Numbered from the stretch's first letter, positions 6,061 to 15,106 are shown. The stretch: 64,000 nucleotides of DNA from Polaribacter vadi (GCF_018861005.1 NZ_JAHKQL010000016.1:62001-126000); one strand, 5' to 3'. A program made the numbers and translations. Notes: generated from the sequence alone by a model not told the origin.

Positions 6061-8578
6061 ATTTCAGGTTTTTTTTATCAATTTTTTGTTGATAACAAGT
6101 ATTGCTCTTGCTCAAAATTCTTCTGATAAAGTAGCACTTTCAACCTTATTAATTGAACTCGAAAAAACCTACGAAATTAAGTTTTCTTATTCTGATAATG
6201 ATGTAAAAGACCTCTTTGTAAATCCCCCAAAAAAAGGAATTTCCATAGATCAGCTTTTAACTTATTTAAATAAAAACACTTTTTTACAATTTAAAACATT
6301 AGACAACAGATATGTAACTGTTTCGTTTTTAAATAAATCAATTTCTATTTGCGGAATCATTATAGACGCCAACTTTTTAGAACCACTTTTACTGGCAACT
6401 GTTAAAGTAGATGGCTATAAATTAGGTACAACCACCAACCAAAAAGGTGAATTTTATTTACACAATGTACCTGTAAATGCCACATTAAGCTTTTCGTATA
6501 TCAGTTTTAAAACCAAAACAATTGCTGCAAAAGAATTGTTTTCTACAGGTTGTAAACAAATATTTTTAGAAGAAGAAACAGAGCAATTATCAGAAATTAC
6601 AATGCCAAGATTTTTAACTTCTGGCTTACAAAAAAGTGCTGATGGTGCCACTGTATTAAACACAGAAAAATTCGGAATTTTACCAGGACTAATAGAACCC
6701 GATATTCTAAAAACCATCAAAATTTTACCTGGTATAGAAAGTATAAACGAAAGTGTTTCTAATATTAATGTTAGAGGAGGTACTAACGACCAAAATTTAA
6801 TGCTTTGGGATGGTATAAAAATGTATCATTCAGGTCATTTTTTTGGGTTAATTTCTGCTTATAATCCGTATTTAACAAAGAAAGTAGCAGTTACTAAAAA
6901 CGGTACAAGTACTGCGTTTTCAGACGGAGTTTCATCAACCATTAATATGGAAACTGCTAATAGAATTACCAATGAATTTTCTGGAGGTGCAGGTTTTAAT
7001 TTATTAAGTGCAGATGCTTTTGTACAAGTGCCACTTAAAGACAATATGGAACTACATATTTCTGGTAGAAGATCTTTTACAGATTTAATAAATACACCTA
7101 CTTATAACAACTATTTTTCTAGAAGTTTTCAAGATAATTCTGTAGCTTCTAATAGTGTAAACAATTCAGAATCAGATTTTTATTTTTACGATTATTCATT
7201 TAAATTTTTATATGATATTGATTATAATCATTCTATTAGAGCAAATTTTATCCACATAAAAAACAATTTAGAATACTTAGAAAAATATACAACTAACAAC
7301 ATAACCATTGAAGAGAATAGCACCTTAAAACAAGAAAATTTAGGTGCAAATATTCATTGGAATGCAGATTGGAACACTAAATTTTCTACCACTTTTTCTG
7401 CATTTTTTTCTGATTATAAAATAAATTCATCCGATTATAATAAAGATTCAGATCAGTTACAAACACAGTTTAATAATGTTTTAGAAACAGAAATAAAGCT
7501 AGATTCTAAATATGAATTTTCTGATGTTTTTCATTTTAAAAATGGTCTTGTTTTTAACGAAATTGGCATCAGAAATACAACTACAGTAAACGCACCTACT
7601 TTTTCTACAACAGTAAAAGATGTGTTGTTAAAAAGTGCATTTTATTCTGAATTAGAATATCAGAAAAAGAAAACTTATGCACGTTTTGGGTTAAGAACTA
7701 ACTATTTTTTTGAATTTCAAAAGTTTGTAATTGAACCTAGAATTAACATCCGACAGAAAATAAATAACGAATTTTCTTTAAAACTTGAGGGTGAATTTAA
7801 AAACCAAACTACAGCTCAAAAAATAGATTTTGAAGAAAATTTTTTAGGAATAGAAAAACGAAGATGGATTCTTGCTGATAATGTAAATACACCTATTGTA
7901 AAAAGTAAACAAGCATCTTTTGGTATAGAATACACCTTAAATAAATTGTATTTTGATGTTACTGCTTTTTATAAAAAAATTGATGGAATTACTGCAGATA
8001 ATCAAGGTTTTTATAACAATACACAAACTTTAAATTCTATAGGAAATTACGAAATAAAAGGAATTGAGTTTTTAGTAAACAAGCAAACTAAAAACATAAG
8101 TACCTGGTTAAGTTATACTTATTCTAGTAATAATTATACTTTCGATATTTTTAATCCAGAAACTTTTGCAAATACTTTAGATATTAAACATTCTGTAAGT
8201 ACAGCTTTTAATTACAATTTTACAAAGAAATTTAAACTATCTTTAGGTAGCGTTTTACGTTCTGGTAAACCATTTACAAAACCAATAGATGGTAATGAAA
8301 CCATACAAGATGGCAATAGAATTATTATAAATTATGATAACCCAAATAAAGAAAGATTAGATAGTTTTTTTAGATTAGATTTTTCTGGAAGCTATAATTT
8401 TGATTTTACAAAAGATGTAAAATCTACAATTCGTTTAGGAATTACAAATATTACTGATCGTAAAAATATAATTGATTCTTATTTTATTGTTGATGAAACA
8501 AACACAAATAATGTAAAAAGAATCAATAATTATTCATTGCCTTTTACCCCAAATTTAAGTTTTAGAGTACAATTTTAA
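6050..8578 (+). CDS. TonB-dependent outer-membrane receptor with signalling N-terminus
   Basis: 842 residues. Signal peptide ending SIALAQ (about 1-22); STN/secretin-like short domain (about 28-95) that fits contact with FecR; carboxypeptidase-D-like regulatory domain (about 100-180); plug (about 200-300, with VRGGTNDQNLMLWDG); then a 22-stranded-type barrel with alternating aromatic strands, ending in FRVQF with a terminal Phe. It imports or senses a large or scarce ligand at the outer membrane. There is no SusD partner, so a glycan-utilisation locus is less likely than a siderophore, peptide or cofactor role; the ligand is unknown. Confidence 0.92.
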   Translation: MVNKFQVFFINFLLITSIALAQNSSDKVALSTLLIELEKTYEIKFSYSDNDVKDLFVNPPKKGISIDQLLTYLNKNTFLQFKTLDNRYVTVSFLNKSISICGIIIDANFLEPLLLATVKVDGYKLGTTTNQKGEFYLHNVPVNATLSFSYISFKTKTIAAKELFSTGCKQIFLEEETEQLSEITMPRFLTSGLQKSADGATVLNTEKFGILPGLIEPDILKTIKILPGIESINESVSNINVRGGTNDQNLMLWDGIKMYHSGHFFGLISAYNPYLTKKVAVTKNGTSTAFSDGVSSTINMETANRITNEFSGGAGFNLLSADAFVQVPLKDNMELHISGRRSFTDLINTPTYNNYFSRSFQDNSVASNSVNNSESDFYFYDYSFKFLYDIDYNHSIRANFIHIKNNLEYLEKYTTNNITIEENSTLKQENLGANIHWNADWNTKFSTTFSAFFSDYKINSSDYNKDSDQLQTQFNNVLETEIKLDSKYEFSDVFHFKNGLVFNEIGIRNTTTVNAPTFSTTVKDVLLKSAFYSELEYQKKKTYARFGLRTNYFFEFQKFVIEPRINIRQKINNEFSLKLEGEFKNQTTAQKIDFEENFLGIEKRRWILADNVNTPIVKSKQASFGIEYTLNKLYFDVTAFYKKIDGITADNQGFYNNTQTLNSIGNYEIKGIEFLVNKQTKNISTWLSYTYSSNNYTFDIFNPETFANTLDIKHSVSTAFNYNFTKKFKLSLGSVLRSGKPFTKPIDGNETIQDGNRIIINYDNPNKERLDSFFRLDFSGSYNFDFTKDVKSTIRLGITNITDRKNIIDSYFIVDETNTNNVKRINNYSLPFTPNLSFRVQF

Positions 8579-9021
8579 GAAGCTATTCTATCCATTCTAA
8601 TATGTGGTATACCATCTTCAAGATACTCCTCTCCTATTTGTTTAAATTGATGCGATTCGTAAAATTTTTTTAAATATTTTTGAGCAGAAATTGTAATTAA
8701 ATCTACTTTAAAATGCTCTTTAATAGCTAAAATAGATGCTTTCATAATTTGATGTCCATAACCAAATTTTCGTTCTTTTTCAGCAACTACTACTCTACCA
8801 ATACTAGCATTATTAAAATAATCACCAGGTTTAAAAATACGAGTATAAGCCACAATTTTATCGTCTTTAAAACCGAAAATGTGTACTGCTTTTTGATCTT
8901 TAAAATCTACATCTTGATACACACAATCTTGTTCTACCACAAAAACTTCAGATCGTAATTGTAAAATAGAATACAGTTCTGTAGTTGTTAATTCTTGGAA
9001 AGATTTTATGATGAAATTCAT
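8575..9021 (-). CDS. ElaA-like GNAT acetyltransferase
   Basis: 148 residues from ATG 9019-9021, starting MNFIIKSFQELTTTELY. The N-terminal LYSILQLRSEVFVVEQDC-x-YQDVD block is the ElaA hallmark; the acetyl-CoA segment IGRVVVAEKERKFGYGHQIM has the V-x(n)-R/K-x-x-G-x-G/A pattern. The substrate of ElaA-type acetyltransferases is not settled. A longer reading start at 9063 would run into the dispersed inverted repeat at 9041-9174, so I prefer 9021. The stop overlaps the convergent receptor stop by 4 bases. Confidence 0.85.
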   Translation of the reverse strand: MNFIIKSFQELTTTELYSILQLRSEVFVVEQDCVYQDVDFKDQKAVHIFGFKDDKIVAYTRIFKPGDYFNNASIGRVVVAEKERKFGYGHQIMKASILAIKEHFKVDLITISAQKYLKKFYESHQFKQIGEEYLEDGIPHIRMDRIAS

Positions 9022-9040
9022 TTTTATAACATTATAAATG

Positions 9041-9174
9041 TTCTCGATACAATTTCGATACAATTTCGATAAAAATCGAAATTACTCGAACTGACAACAC
9101 TTCTTAGTAATATAAATTAACGTACAGTCACTTCGAGTGAAATTTCTTTTTCTGAAATTTTGTATCGAGAAGTT
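9041..9174. repeat. Imperfect inverted-repeat element (REP/MITE-like)
   Basis: Left arm 9041-9095 and right arm 9125-9174 are imperfect reverse complements (CTCGATACAATTTC versus GAAATTTTGTATCGAG; CTCGAACTGAC versus GTCACTTCGAG) around a 29-base centre. The left arm also contains an 11-base tandem repeat, CGATACAATTT at 9045-9055 and 9056-9066. It has no ORF. From memory, similar TATCGAG/GTCACTTCGAG elements recur between genes in flavobacterial chromosomes. It separates the GNAT gene from rpiB. Confidence 0.7.
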
Positions 9175-9178
9175 TTTA

Positions 9179-9607
9179 TTAACAAGAAATTTTACCAACT
9201 CTATTTGCGTGTCTACCACCTTCAAATTCAGTAGTTAAAAAAATATCTACAAAACCTATAGCTTGTTGTAAAGACACAAAACGCGCAGGAATTGTAAGTA
9301 CATTTGCATTATTATGTTGTCTTGTTAAAGTAACCAACTCATTATTCCAACACAATGCAGCTCTTACACCTTGGTGTTTATTAGCTGTCATTTGTGCTCC
9401 ATTACCTGAACCACATAAAATAATACCTAATTCAGCTTTACCAGACTCAACACAATCTGCTGTTGGATGAATAGCATCAGGATAATCCATAGAATCGTTA
9501 GTATCTGTACCAAAATTAAGTACAGTATATCCTTTTTTTTCTAAATGTTTTATAATTTCGAACTTATATTCTGTACCTGCGTGATCATTACCAATGGCAA
9601 TTGTCAT
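9179..9607 (-). CDS. rpiB: Ribose-5-phosphate isomerase B
   Basis: 142 residues of the RpiB/LacAB family. GNDHAG at the N-terminus binds the phosphate side, Cys65 in GIILCGSGNG is the catalytic base position, His98 (RQHNNANVL) is the ring-opening position, and the GGRHANRV motif is near the C-terminus. It interconverts ribose-5-phosphate and ribulose-5-phosphate in the cytoplasmic non-oxidative pentose phosphate pathway. Length is normal for the family. It borders the candidate origin region on its upstream side. Confidence 0.95.
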   Translation of the reverse strand: MTIAIGNDHAGTEYKFEIIKHLEKKGYTVLNFGTDTNDSMDYPDAIHPTADCVESGKAELGIILCGSGNGAQMTANKHQGVRAALCWNNELVTLTRQHNNANVLTIPARFVSLQQAIGFVDIFLTTEFEGGRHANRVGKISC

Positions 9608-9725
9608 AATTTATTTATTTAATTGTTTTTACGAGTTTACAAAGTAATCTGTAATTTTATTTAAAGATTTCTTCATTACATTCGCAATGACTTAGTTAGG
9701 CTGGCAAAAATATAGAAATTAACGG

Positions 9726-10196
9726 TTATCAACAGTTATAAACATTTAAAAATTATCATTTTTTAATAACTGTTTATTTTTAAAGCTTTTAACTGTTTTA
9801 AGTAAATGTTAAGAACTTATGATTAAAAATAGGAAACTTTATTTGGTATTCTTATTATTTATAACAATACAAGCTCTTGGTTGACATATGCAAATTTTAT
9901 TTTAAGTTTTTGATAAAAGTTTATCAACATAAAATTTACAATTTGTTTACATAGATTTTGTTGTTAACTATTAAGAATTTTAAGTTAACTACTGTTTATA
10001 ACTATTGTTAATAACTCTAAATTTAAATTGATTTATAAGCTTTTAAGTTACTTATAAGTTGTCAATGATTTTTAATAACTCAAAGTAAAAAATAAAAAAG
10101 AGATTTTTTATAGTAGCTATTCACATACTATTATAAACATCATTGTTTTTTAAAATTTTTAAAAAGAAAAATAATTATAATATAGAATGTTGATAA
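9726..10196. other. Candidate chromosomal replication origin (oriC): DnaA-box cluster
   Basis: Very A+T-rich, gene-free DNA with seven matches to TTATnnACA. TTATCAACA occurs at 9726-9734 (+), 9921-9929 (+) and 10188-10196 (-). TTATAAACA occurs at 9736-9744 (+), 9993-10001 (-) and 10131-10139 (+). TTATTAACA occurs at 10006-10014 (-). TTATCAACA differs from the E. coli consensus TTATCCACA at one base and equals the E. coli R3 box. Genes diverge from this gap (rpiB leftwards, rnr rightwards). Two parS-like sites lie 15-18 kb away. No dnaA gene is nearby, so this remains a candidate. Confidence 0.45.
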
Positions 10197-10282
10197 CTGT
10201 TGAAACTTTTAAAAATTGAAAATGTAATTTTTGAAAAAAGAAAGAATACTAAAAAATGTAAAATTGGTTTTTGAATAAAAGC

Positions 10283-10456
10283 TTAAACCGCTTTTTTTTC
10301 AGCTTCTAATAAATAAAGAGTATCTTTCTGAATCTCTACAGTTTCTTTAGGAGGCATGTCTTTTTGTAGTGAACCGTTAATAATCTGTACGCTTATATAA
10401 ATTCCTGTTAGGAATATAAGTGCAAATAGAGCGATTATTTTACGTAGATTTTTCAT
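10283..10456 (-). CDS. 57-residue membrane-anchored or secreted small protein
   Basis: ATG 10454-10456 to stop 10283-10285. The N-terminus is MKNLRK followed by a 17-residue hydrophobic helix (IIALFALIFLTGIYISV); a polar tail of about 33 residues ends in EAEKKAV. This is the shape of a signal anchor with a short periplasmic domain. It is the only plausible protein in the 1.4-kb gap between rpiB and rnr. No family is recognised. Coding is supported by sensible composition and the basic-then-hydrophobic start; no promoter consensus was seen. Confidence 0.5.
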   Translation of the reverse strand: MKNLRKIIALFALIFLTGIYISVQIINGSLQKDMPPKETVEIQKDTLYLLEAEKKAV

Positions 10457-10604
10457 CTTAAAACTTTGTTGTTGTTATTATAAAGACGTAGTATTTAAGA
10501 AAACGTTACAATTTTTTTAAGAAAATTTTAAGAAAAATGAGAAATTCTTAAATTTTCTTAATTTTAGAGAAAGAAAAGCAATAGTTATATCCGAAGTTTT
10601 TATC

Positions 10605-10613
10605 TATCTTTGC
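10605..10613 (+). promoter_or_regulatory. Consensus -7 promoter box ~380 bases upstream of rnr
   Basis: TATCTTTGC is an exact TAnnTTTGC match; predicted transcription start about 10618. It would give either a long rnr leader or a separate small RNA, since no protein-coding frame follows until 10995. Confidence 0.5.
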
Positions 10614-10617
10614 ACTG

Positions 10618-10830
10618 TTATTTTGTAAACTACTTAATTGTAGTGTTCTATCTCTGCTATCCAAAATAATATTTCTAAAACCTTTTAGAATTGCATACGC
10701 AACCAATTCAATTTTGTATTTAGAATACTGTATAAAACAAAAGAATACACGAAATTTTTATGTTTTTTAAATAGATAAAATTCTCTTAATTTTTTAGAAA
10801 AATTCCGATTTCTAAAAATAGGAATGCTGT
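10618..10830 (+). other. Structured non-coding stretch: rnr leader or small RNA candidate
   Basis: Downstream of the 10605 promoter box are several short inverted repeats in row: AACTAC/GTAG (10628-10643), GAATTG/CAATTC (10688-10709), TTTTGT/ACAAAA (10712-10742) and ATTCC/GGAAT (10802-10825). No frame of useful length is present. It could be the 5' leader of rnr or a stand-alone RNA; a 6S-like RNA is one possibility, which I could not test. The remainder to 10994 shows nothing further. Confidence 0.3.
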
Positions 10831-10994
10831 TTATAAATCAAGATTTTTTAGTATTAAATGTCTATAAATGAGACATGAAAAAATATAATAAACAAGACTA
10901 CCTCAATATAAAAATAAATTGATAACTCTTTTTTAATAAACAATGGTTATAAAAAATTGTATTTTGGTATCAAATAAAATAGAAGTAAGAATAA

Positions 10995-13214
10995 ATGAAA
11001 AGAAAGAAAAAGAAAATATTTAAGAAAAAAGGAAAAGTTATTAAAGACTTAACTAGAAATATTTTTAAAATTTTAAATGAAGACAGCACAAAGTTTTATA
11101 ATTATAAACAAATAGCTGGCAAATTAGGGGTTTCTGATACTGATGGAAAAACCCAAATATTAAAAAAACTAGCAGAATTAACTGCAACAAAAAAAATTAA
11201 AGAAATAGATAGAGGTAAATATCAAATAAATGAAGACCGTAAATATTCTATAGGAACATTAGATGTAACCTCTAGTGGAAATGGATATTTTATTTCTGAT
11301 GATTATGAAGACGATATTTTTATACCAAACATAAACTTAGGTAAAGGATTACATGGAGATGTTGTAAGAGCATATGTTTACCAACGTAAAAGAAGTAAAA
11401 AGTTAGAAGCAGATGTTGTAGAAGTTATAGAACGTGCAAAAACTGAGTTTGTTGGTGTTTTACAAAAGAGTAAAAACTTTGGTTTTGTAATTTGTGATAA
11501 TCATAAAATGTATGCAGATATTTTTATTTCTCAAAATAAAATGAATGGAGCAGAACATGGAGATAAAGTGCAAGCTACTATTTCTGATTGGCCAGAAAAT
11601 TCTAAAAATCCATTTGGTAAAATAACCACTGTTTTAGGTAAACCTGGTGATCATGATACAGAAATGCATTCTATTTTATTAGAATACGATTTACCTTATG
11701 AGTTTGAACCAGAAGTAGAAAAAGAAGCACAAAATTTACCCATAGAAATTACTGAAGATGAAATTGCCAAACGTAGAGATATGAGAGGCGATTTAACATT
11801 TACCATAGATCCTAAAGATGCAAAAGATTTCGATGATGCATTATCGTTTACCAAACTAGAAAATGGTAATTACGAAATAGGAATCCATATTGCAGATGTT
11901 TCGCATTATTTACAACCCAAAACTATTTTAGATGATGAAGCTTATGAAAGAGCAACTTCTGTTTATTTAGTTGATAGAGTAGTACCAATGTTACCAGAAA
12001 TGTTAAGTAATGGTGTTTGTTCTTTAAGACCAAATGAAGAAAAATTAACTTTTTCTGCTGTTTTTGAAATTAATGAAAAAGCACAAATAGTAGGAGAGTG
12101 GTTTGGTAGAACAGTAACCTATTCAGACCAACGTTTTGCTTACGAAGAAGCACAAAGTATTATAGAAAACGTAAAACTTTCAGATAATGTAAAACCTTAT
12201 ACAATGCCTGCAGATATTTCTATTACAGATGTTTCTTATGAGGTAAAACCAGAAGTTGTAGAAGCAACTTTAAAGTTAGATGAATTGGCTAAAATTCTTA
12301 GAAAAAAGAGAATGAAAGCTGGTGCAATTTCTTTTGATAGAGTAGAAGTGAAGTTCAATTTAGATGAAGAAGCAAACCCAATAGGAGTTTTCTTTAAAAC
12401 ATCTAAAGACGCTAATAAACTAATTGAAGAATTTATGTTATTAGCCAATAGAAAAGTAGCAGAATTTATTGGTTTTTCTAAAGGAAAAGCAACCAATAAA
12501 ACTTTTGTTTACAGAGTACATGATGAACCAAACATAGAAAAATTAGCATCATTACAAAACATTATTAGCAAATTTGGATATAAAATTAATACAGATACAA
12601 AAGAATCTACTTCAGAATCTTTAAATCAGTTATTAAATGATGTAAATGGTAAAGCAGAATCTAACATGATTGAAACTTTAACTATTAGATCTATGTCTAA
12701 AGCTGTATATACCACTCAAAATATTGGCCATTATGGTTTGGCTTTTGATTATTATAGCCATTTTACATCGCCTATTAGACGTTATCCAGATGTAATGACA
12801 CATAGATTACTGCAGCATTATTTAGATGGTGGAGATAGCCCAAAAGCAGAAATTTATGAAGAAAAGTGTAAACATTCATCAAAAAGAGAAGAATTAGCAT
12901 CTAAAGCAGAAAGATCATCTATAAAATACATGCAAGTTAAATACATGCAAGATCATAAAGATGAAATTTTTGATGGTGTTATTACTGGAGTTACTGAATG
13001 GGGAATTTATGTAGAAATTTCAGCAAACAAATGCGAAGGAATGGTTAGAATTAGAGATATAAAAAGTGATTATTATATTTTTGATGAAGAGCAATATGCA
13101 ATTGTAGGTCAGTCTACTAAACATTTATATCAATTAGGTGATGATGTAAAAGTACAAGTAAAAAAGACAGATTTAGAACGTAAACATTTAGATTTTAATT
13201 TAATTGAAGATTAA
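10995..13214 (+). CDS. rnr: Ribonuclease R
   Basis: 739 residues, a normal length. Domains: basic N-terminal tail (KRKKKKIFKKKGK) and winged-helix region (1-80), two cold-shock/OB domains (about 84-215), the RNB catalytic domain with TIDPKDAKDFDDAL at 270-283 (Asp272, Asp278, Asp280 and Asp281 coordinate the metals), and the C-terminal S1 domain (about 655-735, IFDGVITGVTEWGIYVEI). It degrades structured RNA 3' to 5' and takes part in rRNA quality control and cold adaptation. It heads a run with ybjQ 9 bases downstream. Confidence 0.97.
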   Translation: MKRKKKKIFKKKGKVIKDLTRNIFKILNEDSTKFYNYKQIAGKLGVSDTDGKTQILKKLAELTATKKIKEIDRGKYQINEDRKYSIGTLDVTSSGNGYFISDDYEDDIFIPNINLGKGLHGDVVRAYVYQRKRSKKLEADVVEVIERAKTEFVGVLQKSKNFGFVICDNHKMYADIFISQNKMNGAEHGDKVQATISDWPENSKNPFGKITTVLGKPGDHDTEMHSILLEYDLPYEFEPEVEKEAQNLPIEITEDEIAKRRDMRGDLTFTIDPKDAKDFDDALSFTKLENGNYEIGIHIADVSHYLQPKTILDDEAYERATSVYLVDRVVPMLPEMLSNGVCSLRPNEEKLTFSAVFEINEKAQIVGEWFGRTVTYSDQRFAYEEAQSIIENVKLSDNVKPYTMPADISITDVSYEVKPEVVEATLKLDELAKILRKKRMKAGAISFDRVEVKFNLDEEANPIGVFFKTSKDANKLIEEFMLLANRKVAEFIGFSKGKATNKTFVYRVHDEPNIEKLASLQNIISKFGYKINTDTKESTSESLNQLLNDVNGKAESNMIETLTIRSMSKAVYTTQNIGHYGLAFDYYSHFTSPIRRYPDVMTHRLLQHYLDGGDSPKAEIYEEKCKHSSKREELASKAERSSIKYMQVKYMQDHKDEIFDGVITGVTEWGIYVEISANKCEGMVRIRDIKSDYYIFDEEQYAIVGQSTKHLYQLGDDVKVQVKKTDLERKHLDFNLIED

Positions 13215-13223
13215 TAAAATATT

Positions 13224-13547
13224 ATGATTTTAACGACAACAAATAACATAGAAAATTTTAAAATAATAGATTATTTAGGTATTGTAACAGGTTCTGCTTA
13301 CGATTCTAGTTATACTTCTAATGGTACAAAATTGTCTTTTAAAGATATGTTTAGTATGTCTAAATATTATGAAAAATATACTTTAGGATTAGAGTCTATA
13401 AAAGAAAAAGCTTTTCAAAATTTAAAAGATAATGCTACTAAATTAGGTGCAAATGCTGTTGTAGGTATTCAATTAGATGTAGAACCACTTGCAAATTCAT
13501 CAACTTTATTAGTATCTATAACAGGCACAGCAGTTAAAGTAGATTAA
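13224..13547 (+). CDS. YbjQ/DUF74 family protein
   Basis: 107 residues with the family pattern: ILTTTNNIENFKIIDYLGIVTGSA at the start and a helical AFQNLKDNATKLGANAVVGIQLDV segment. YbjQ proteins form pentameric rings; the 'heavy-metal-binding' label attached to the family is weakly supported, and the role is unknown. It follows rnr by 9 bases and ends at a terminator hairpin (13556-13578), so it is probably co-transcribed with rnr. Confidence 0.88.
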   Translation: MILTTTNNIENFKIIDYLGIVTGSAYDSSYTSNGTKLSFKDMFSMSKYYEKYTLGLESIKEKAFQNLKDNATKLGANAVVGIQLDVEPLANSSTLLVSITGTAVKVD

Positions 13548-13555
13548 AAATTAAC

Positions 13556-13588
13556 GTGAGAATATAAATAATTCTCACTAAATTTTTA
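13556..13588 (+). terminator. Terminator after ybjQ
   Basis: GTGAGAAT (13556-13563) / ATTCTCAC (13571-13578) with a 7-base loop, followed by TAAATTTTT. Confidence 0.7.
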
Positions 13589-13670
13589 ATCTTTACCACA
13601 ATAAATAAAACAAAATGTCTTTATAGTGGTATGCTTATTGATTTAAGTACATTAATCAAACCTAAATAAA

Positions 13671-14360
13671 ATGAAAAAAATAATATTTATATGTGTTTTA
13701 ATGATGAGTTTATCATTTGTAGCACAATCTACAGTAAACAAAAAATTAGGAGATTTTTCTACTCTAAAAGTTTATAATGGTATAGAATTAGAATTAATAA
13801 AATCTAACGAATCTAAAATAGAAATTACAGGTCTAAAATCTGAAAAAGTTAAAATAAAGAACGTTAACAACACTTTAAAAATTTCTTTACCTTTCTCTTT
13901 AAAACCAGAAAATAATGCAGCAAATGGAGAGGTTTTAGTAAAATTATACTATTCTAAAAGTATTGATACTATAGATGCTAATGAAGGGGCTACAATTACT
14001 GGTAAAGAAATTAATCAAAATCATTTAGAAGTAAAATCGCAAGAAAGAGCATTTGTAAATTTAGTGGTAAAAGTGAAACATTTAGAAGTTAAAACATCTT
14101 CTGGAGGTATTATTAAATTATCTGGTACAACAAAAAACCAAACTGTAGATGTAGATTTATACGGAATTTATAATGGTTTTGATTTAAAAGCTACAGCAAA
14201 CTCAAACGTAAAAGCGGGTACAGGAGCAAAAGCAGAAATTTTAGCTGGAGAAACTTTAAATGCAAAAGTAAGTTTTGGAGGTTCAATATTTTACAAAGGA
14301 AATCCTGAAGTGTTAAAAGACAAAAAAGTAATAGGTGGTATTATACAAAAAAGAGATTAA
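13671..14360 (+). CDS. Exported head-GIN (DUF2807) protein
   Basis: 229 residues. Signal peptide ending in FVAQS (about 1-20); then a DUF2807 right-handed beta-helix-like domain: TLKVYNGIELELIKSNESKIEI near 28-50, a VLVKLYYSK strand, IDANEGATI, and the C-terminal VKAGTGAKAEI...VSFGGSIFYKGNP repeats. Such proteins are common in the Bacteroidota envelope with no proven function. It stands alone between a terminator and tatA; its own promoter was not identified. Confidence 0.88.
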   Translation: MKKIIFICVLMMSLSFVAQSTVNKKLGDFSTLKVYNGIELELIKSNESKIEITGLKSEKVKIKNVNNTLKISLPFSLKPENNAANGEVLVKLYYSKSIDTIDANEGATITGKEINQNHLEVKSQERAFVNLVVKVKHLEVKTSSGGIIKLSGTTKNQTVDVDLYGIYNGFDLKATANSNVKAGTGAKAEILAGETLNAKVSFGGSIFYKGNPEVLKDKKVIGGIIQKRD

Positions 14361-14374
14361 TAGAATCCTTTTTG

Positions 14375-14383
14375 TATCTTTGT
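14375..14383 (+). promoter_or_regulatory. -7 promoter box of tatA
   Basis: TATCTTTGT fits TAnnTTTG, 19 bases before ATG 14403. It lies in the gap after the DUF2807 gene. Confidence 0.5.
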
Positions 14384-14402
14384 TATATTAAAATTTAGAA
14401 AA

Positions 14403-14597
14403 ATGAATACTTTAAATATATATTTATTAGGAATGCCTAGTGGAGGTTCTTGGATTATTATTGCAATTGCAATTTTACTATTGTTTGGTGGTAAAAAAAT
14501 TCCTGAGCTAATGAAAGGTTTAGGTGGTGGTATAAAAGAGTTTAAAAAGGCTACTAAAGATGAAGAAAAAGAAGAACAACTAGAAGAAAAAAAGTAA
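14403..14597 (+). CDS. tatA: Twin-arginine translocase subunit TatA/E
   Basis: 64 residues: one N-terminal membrane helix (about 14-31, [20 protein letters not shown]), the FGGKKIPEL hinge, an amphipathic helix ([16 protein letters not shown]) and a charged Glu/Lys tail. This is the canonical TatA layout, forming the pore that passes folded proteins with TatC. No tatC is in the window. A strong terminator follows at once. Confidence 0.93.
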   Translation: MNTLNIYLLGMPSGGSWIIIAIAILLLFGGKKIPELMKGLGGGIKEFKKATKDEEKEEQLEEKK

Positions 14598-14621
14598 AAT
14601 AACATAGACGTTATATAAAGT

Positions 14622-14655
14622 AAAAGCTCTGTTTGCATGCAAACAGAGCTTTTTG
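14622..14655 (+). terminator. Strong perfect-palindrome terminator after tatA
   Basis: A 32-base perfect palindrome centred at 14637/14638 (AAAAGCTCTGTTTGC and its complement), followed by TTTTG TTTT. Confidence 0.85.
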
Positions 14656-15106
14656 TTTTAAATTAAAAAAATCCCCCAATATTTTAATTTAATAGTTTTA
14701 CAAATATAATTTATTATATTGATAAATCTACAAAATGTTCTGAATTATAAGGTTTTAAGTAGTGAAATTGTTTTTTATTATTAAATATTTGTTATTGATT
14801 AATTATTAAAATTTTGATATTATAAAATATTTGTAGTAATAATATTATATTCAATAATAAATCATTTATAAAATTATTAACACTGTAATATTTAAGTGTT
14901 TTTTTATTTTATTAATAATATACAATCTTAAAAAATAAATGCTCAATTTGAATCATCAAATTGAGCTTTATTTTTCTAATGATAATTGTCCCCCAACAAT
15001 TACCATTATAATTTCATACTTCAAAAGTAATTTTTTTTATTTATATAATATTAAAAAAAGCCCTTAAAGGGTTGTATAAAGGGGTTTTGGGATAAATGGG
15101 AAGGTA
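14656..15106. other. Gene-free A+T-rich spacer with hairpins
   Basis: No convincing gene. The minus strand holds a 12-codon frame (start 15013, MVIVGGQLSLEK) ending just before a terminator hairpin. CCCCCAA runs occur at 14672 and 14990; the second is the loop of a hairpin (TAATTGT 14983-14989 / ACAATTA 14996-15002). CCCTTTAAGGG-like and GGGG runs at 15061-15100 resemble degenerate intergenic repeats. Confidence 0.4.
14941..14966 (-). terminator. Bidirectional terminator hairpin
   Basis: GCTCAATTTG (14941-14950) / CAAATTGAGC (14957-14966), 10 perfect pairs with a 6-base loop. Minus-strand reading continues ATTTATTTTTT; plus reading continues TTTATTTTT. It is the likely 3' end of the LytTR transcript. 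Confidence 0.7.

Noticed and set aside
7248..7256. Exact DnaA box TTATCCACA
   Set aside because: A single copy inside the coding sequence of the TonB receptor with no others nearby; the cluster at 9726-10196 is the better origin candidate.
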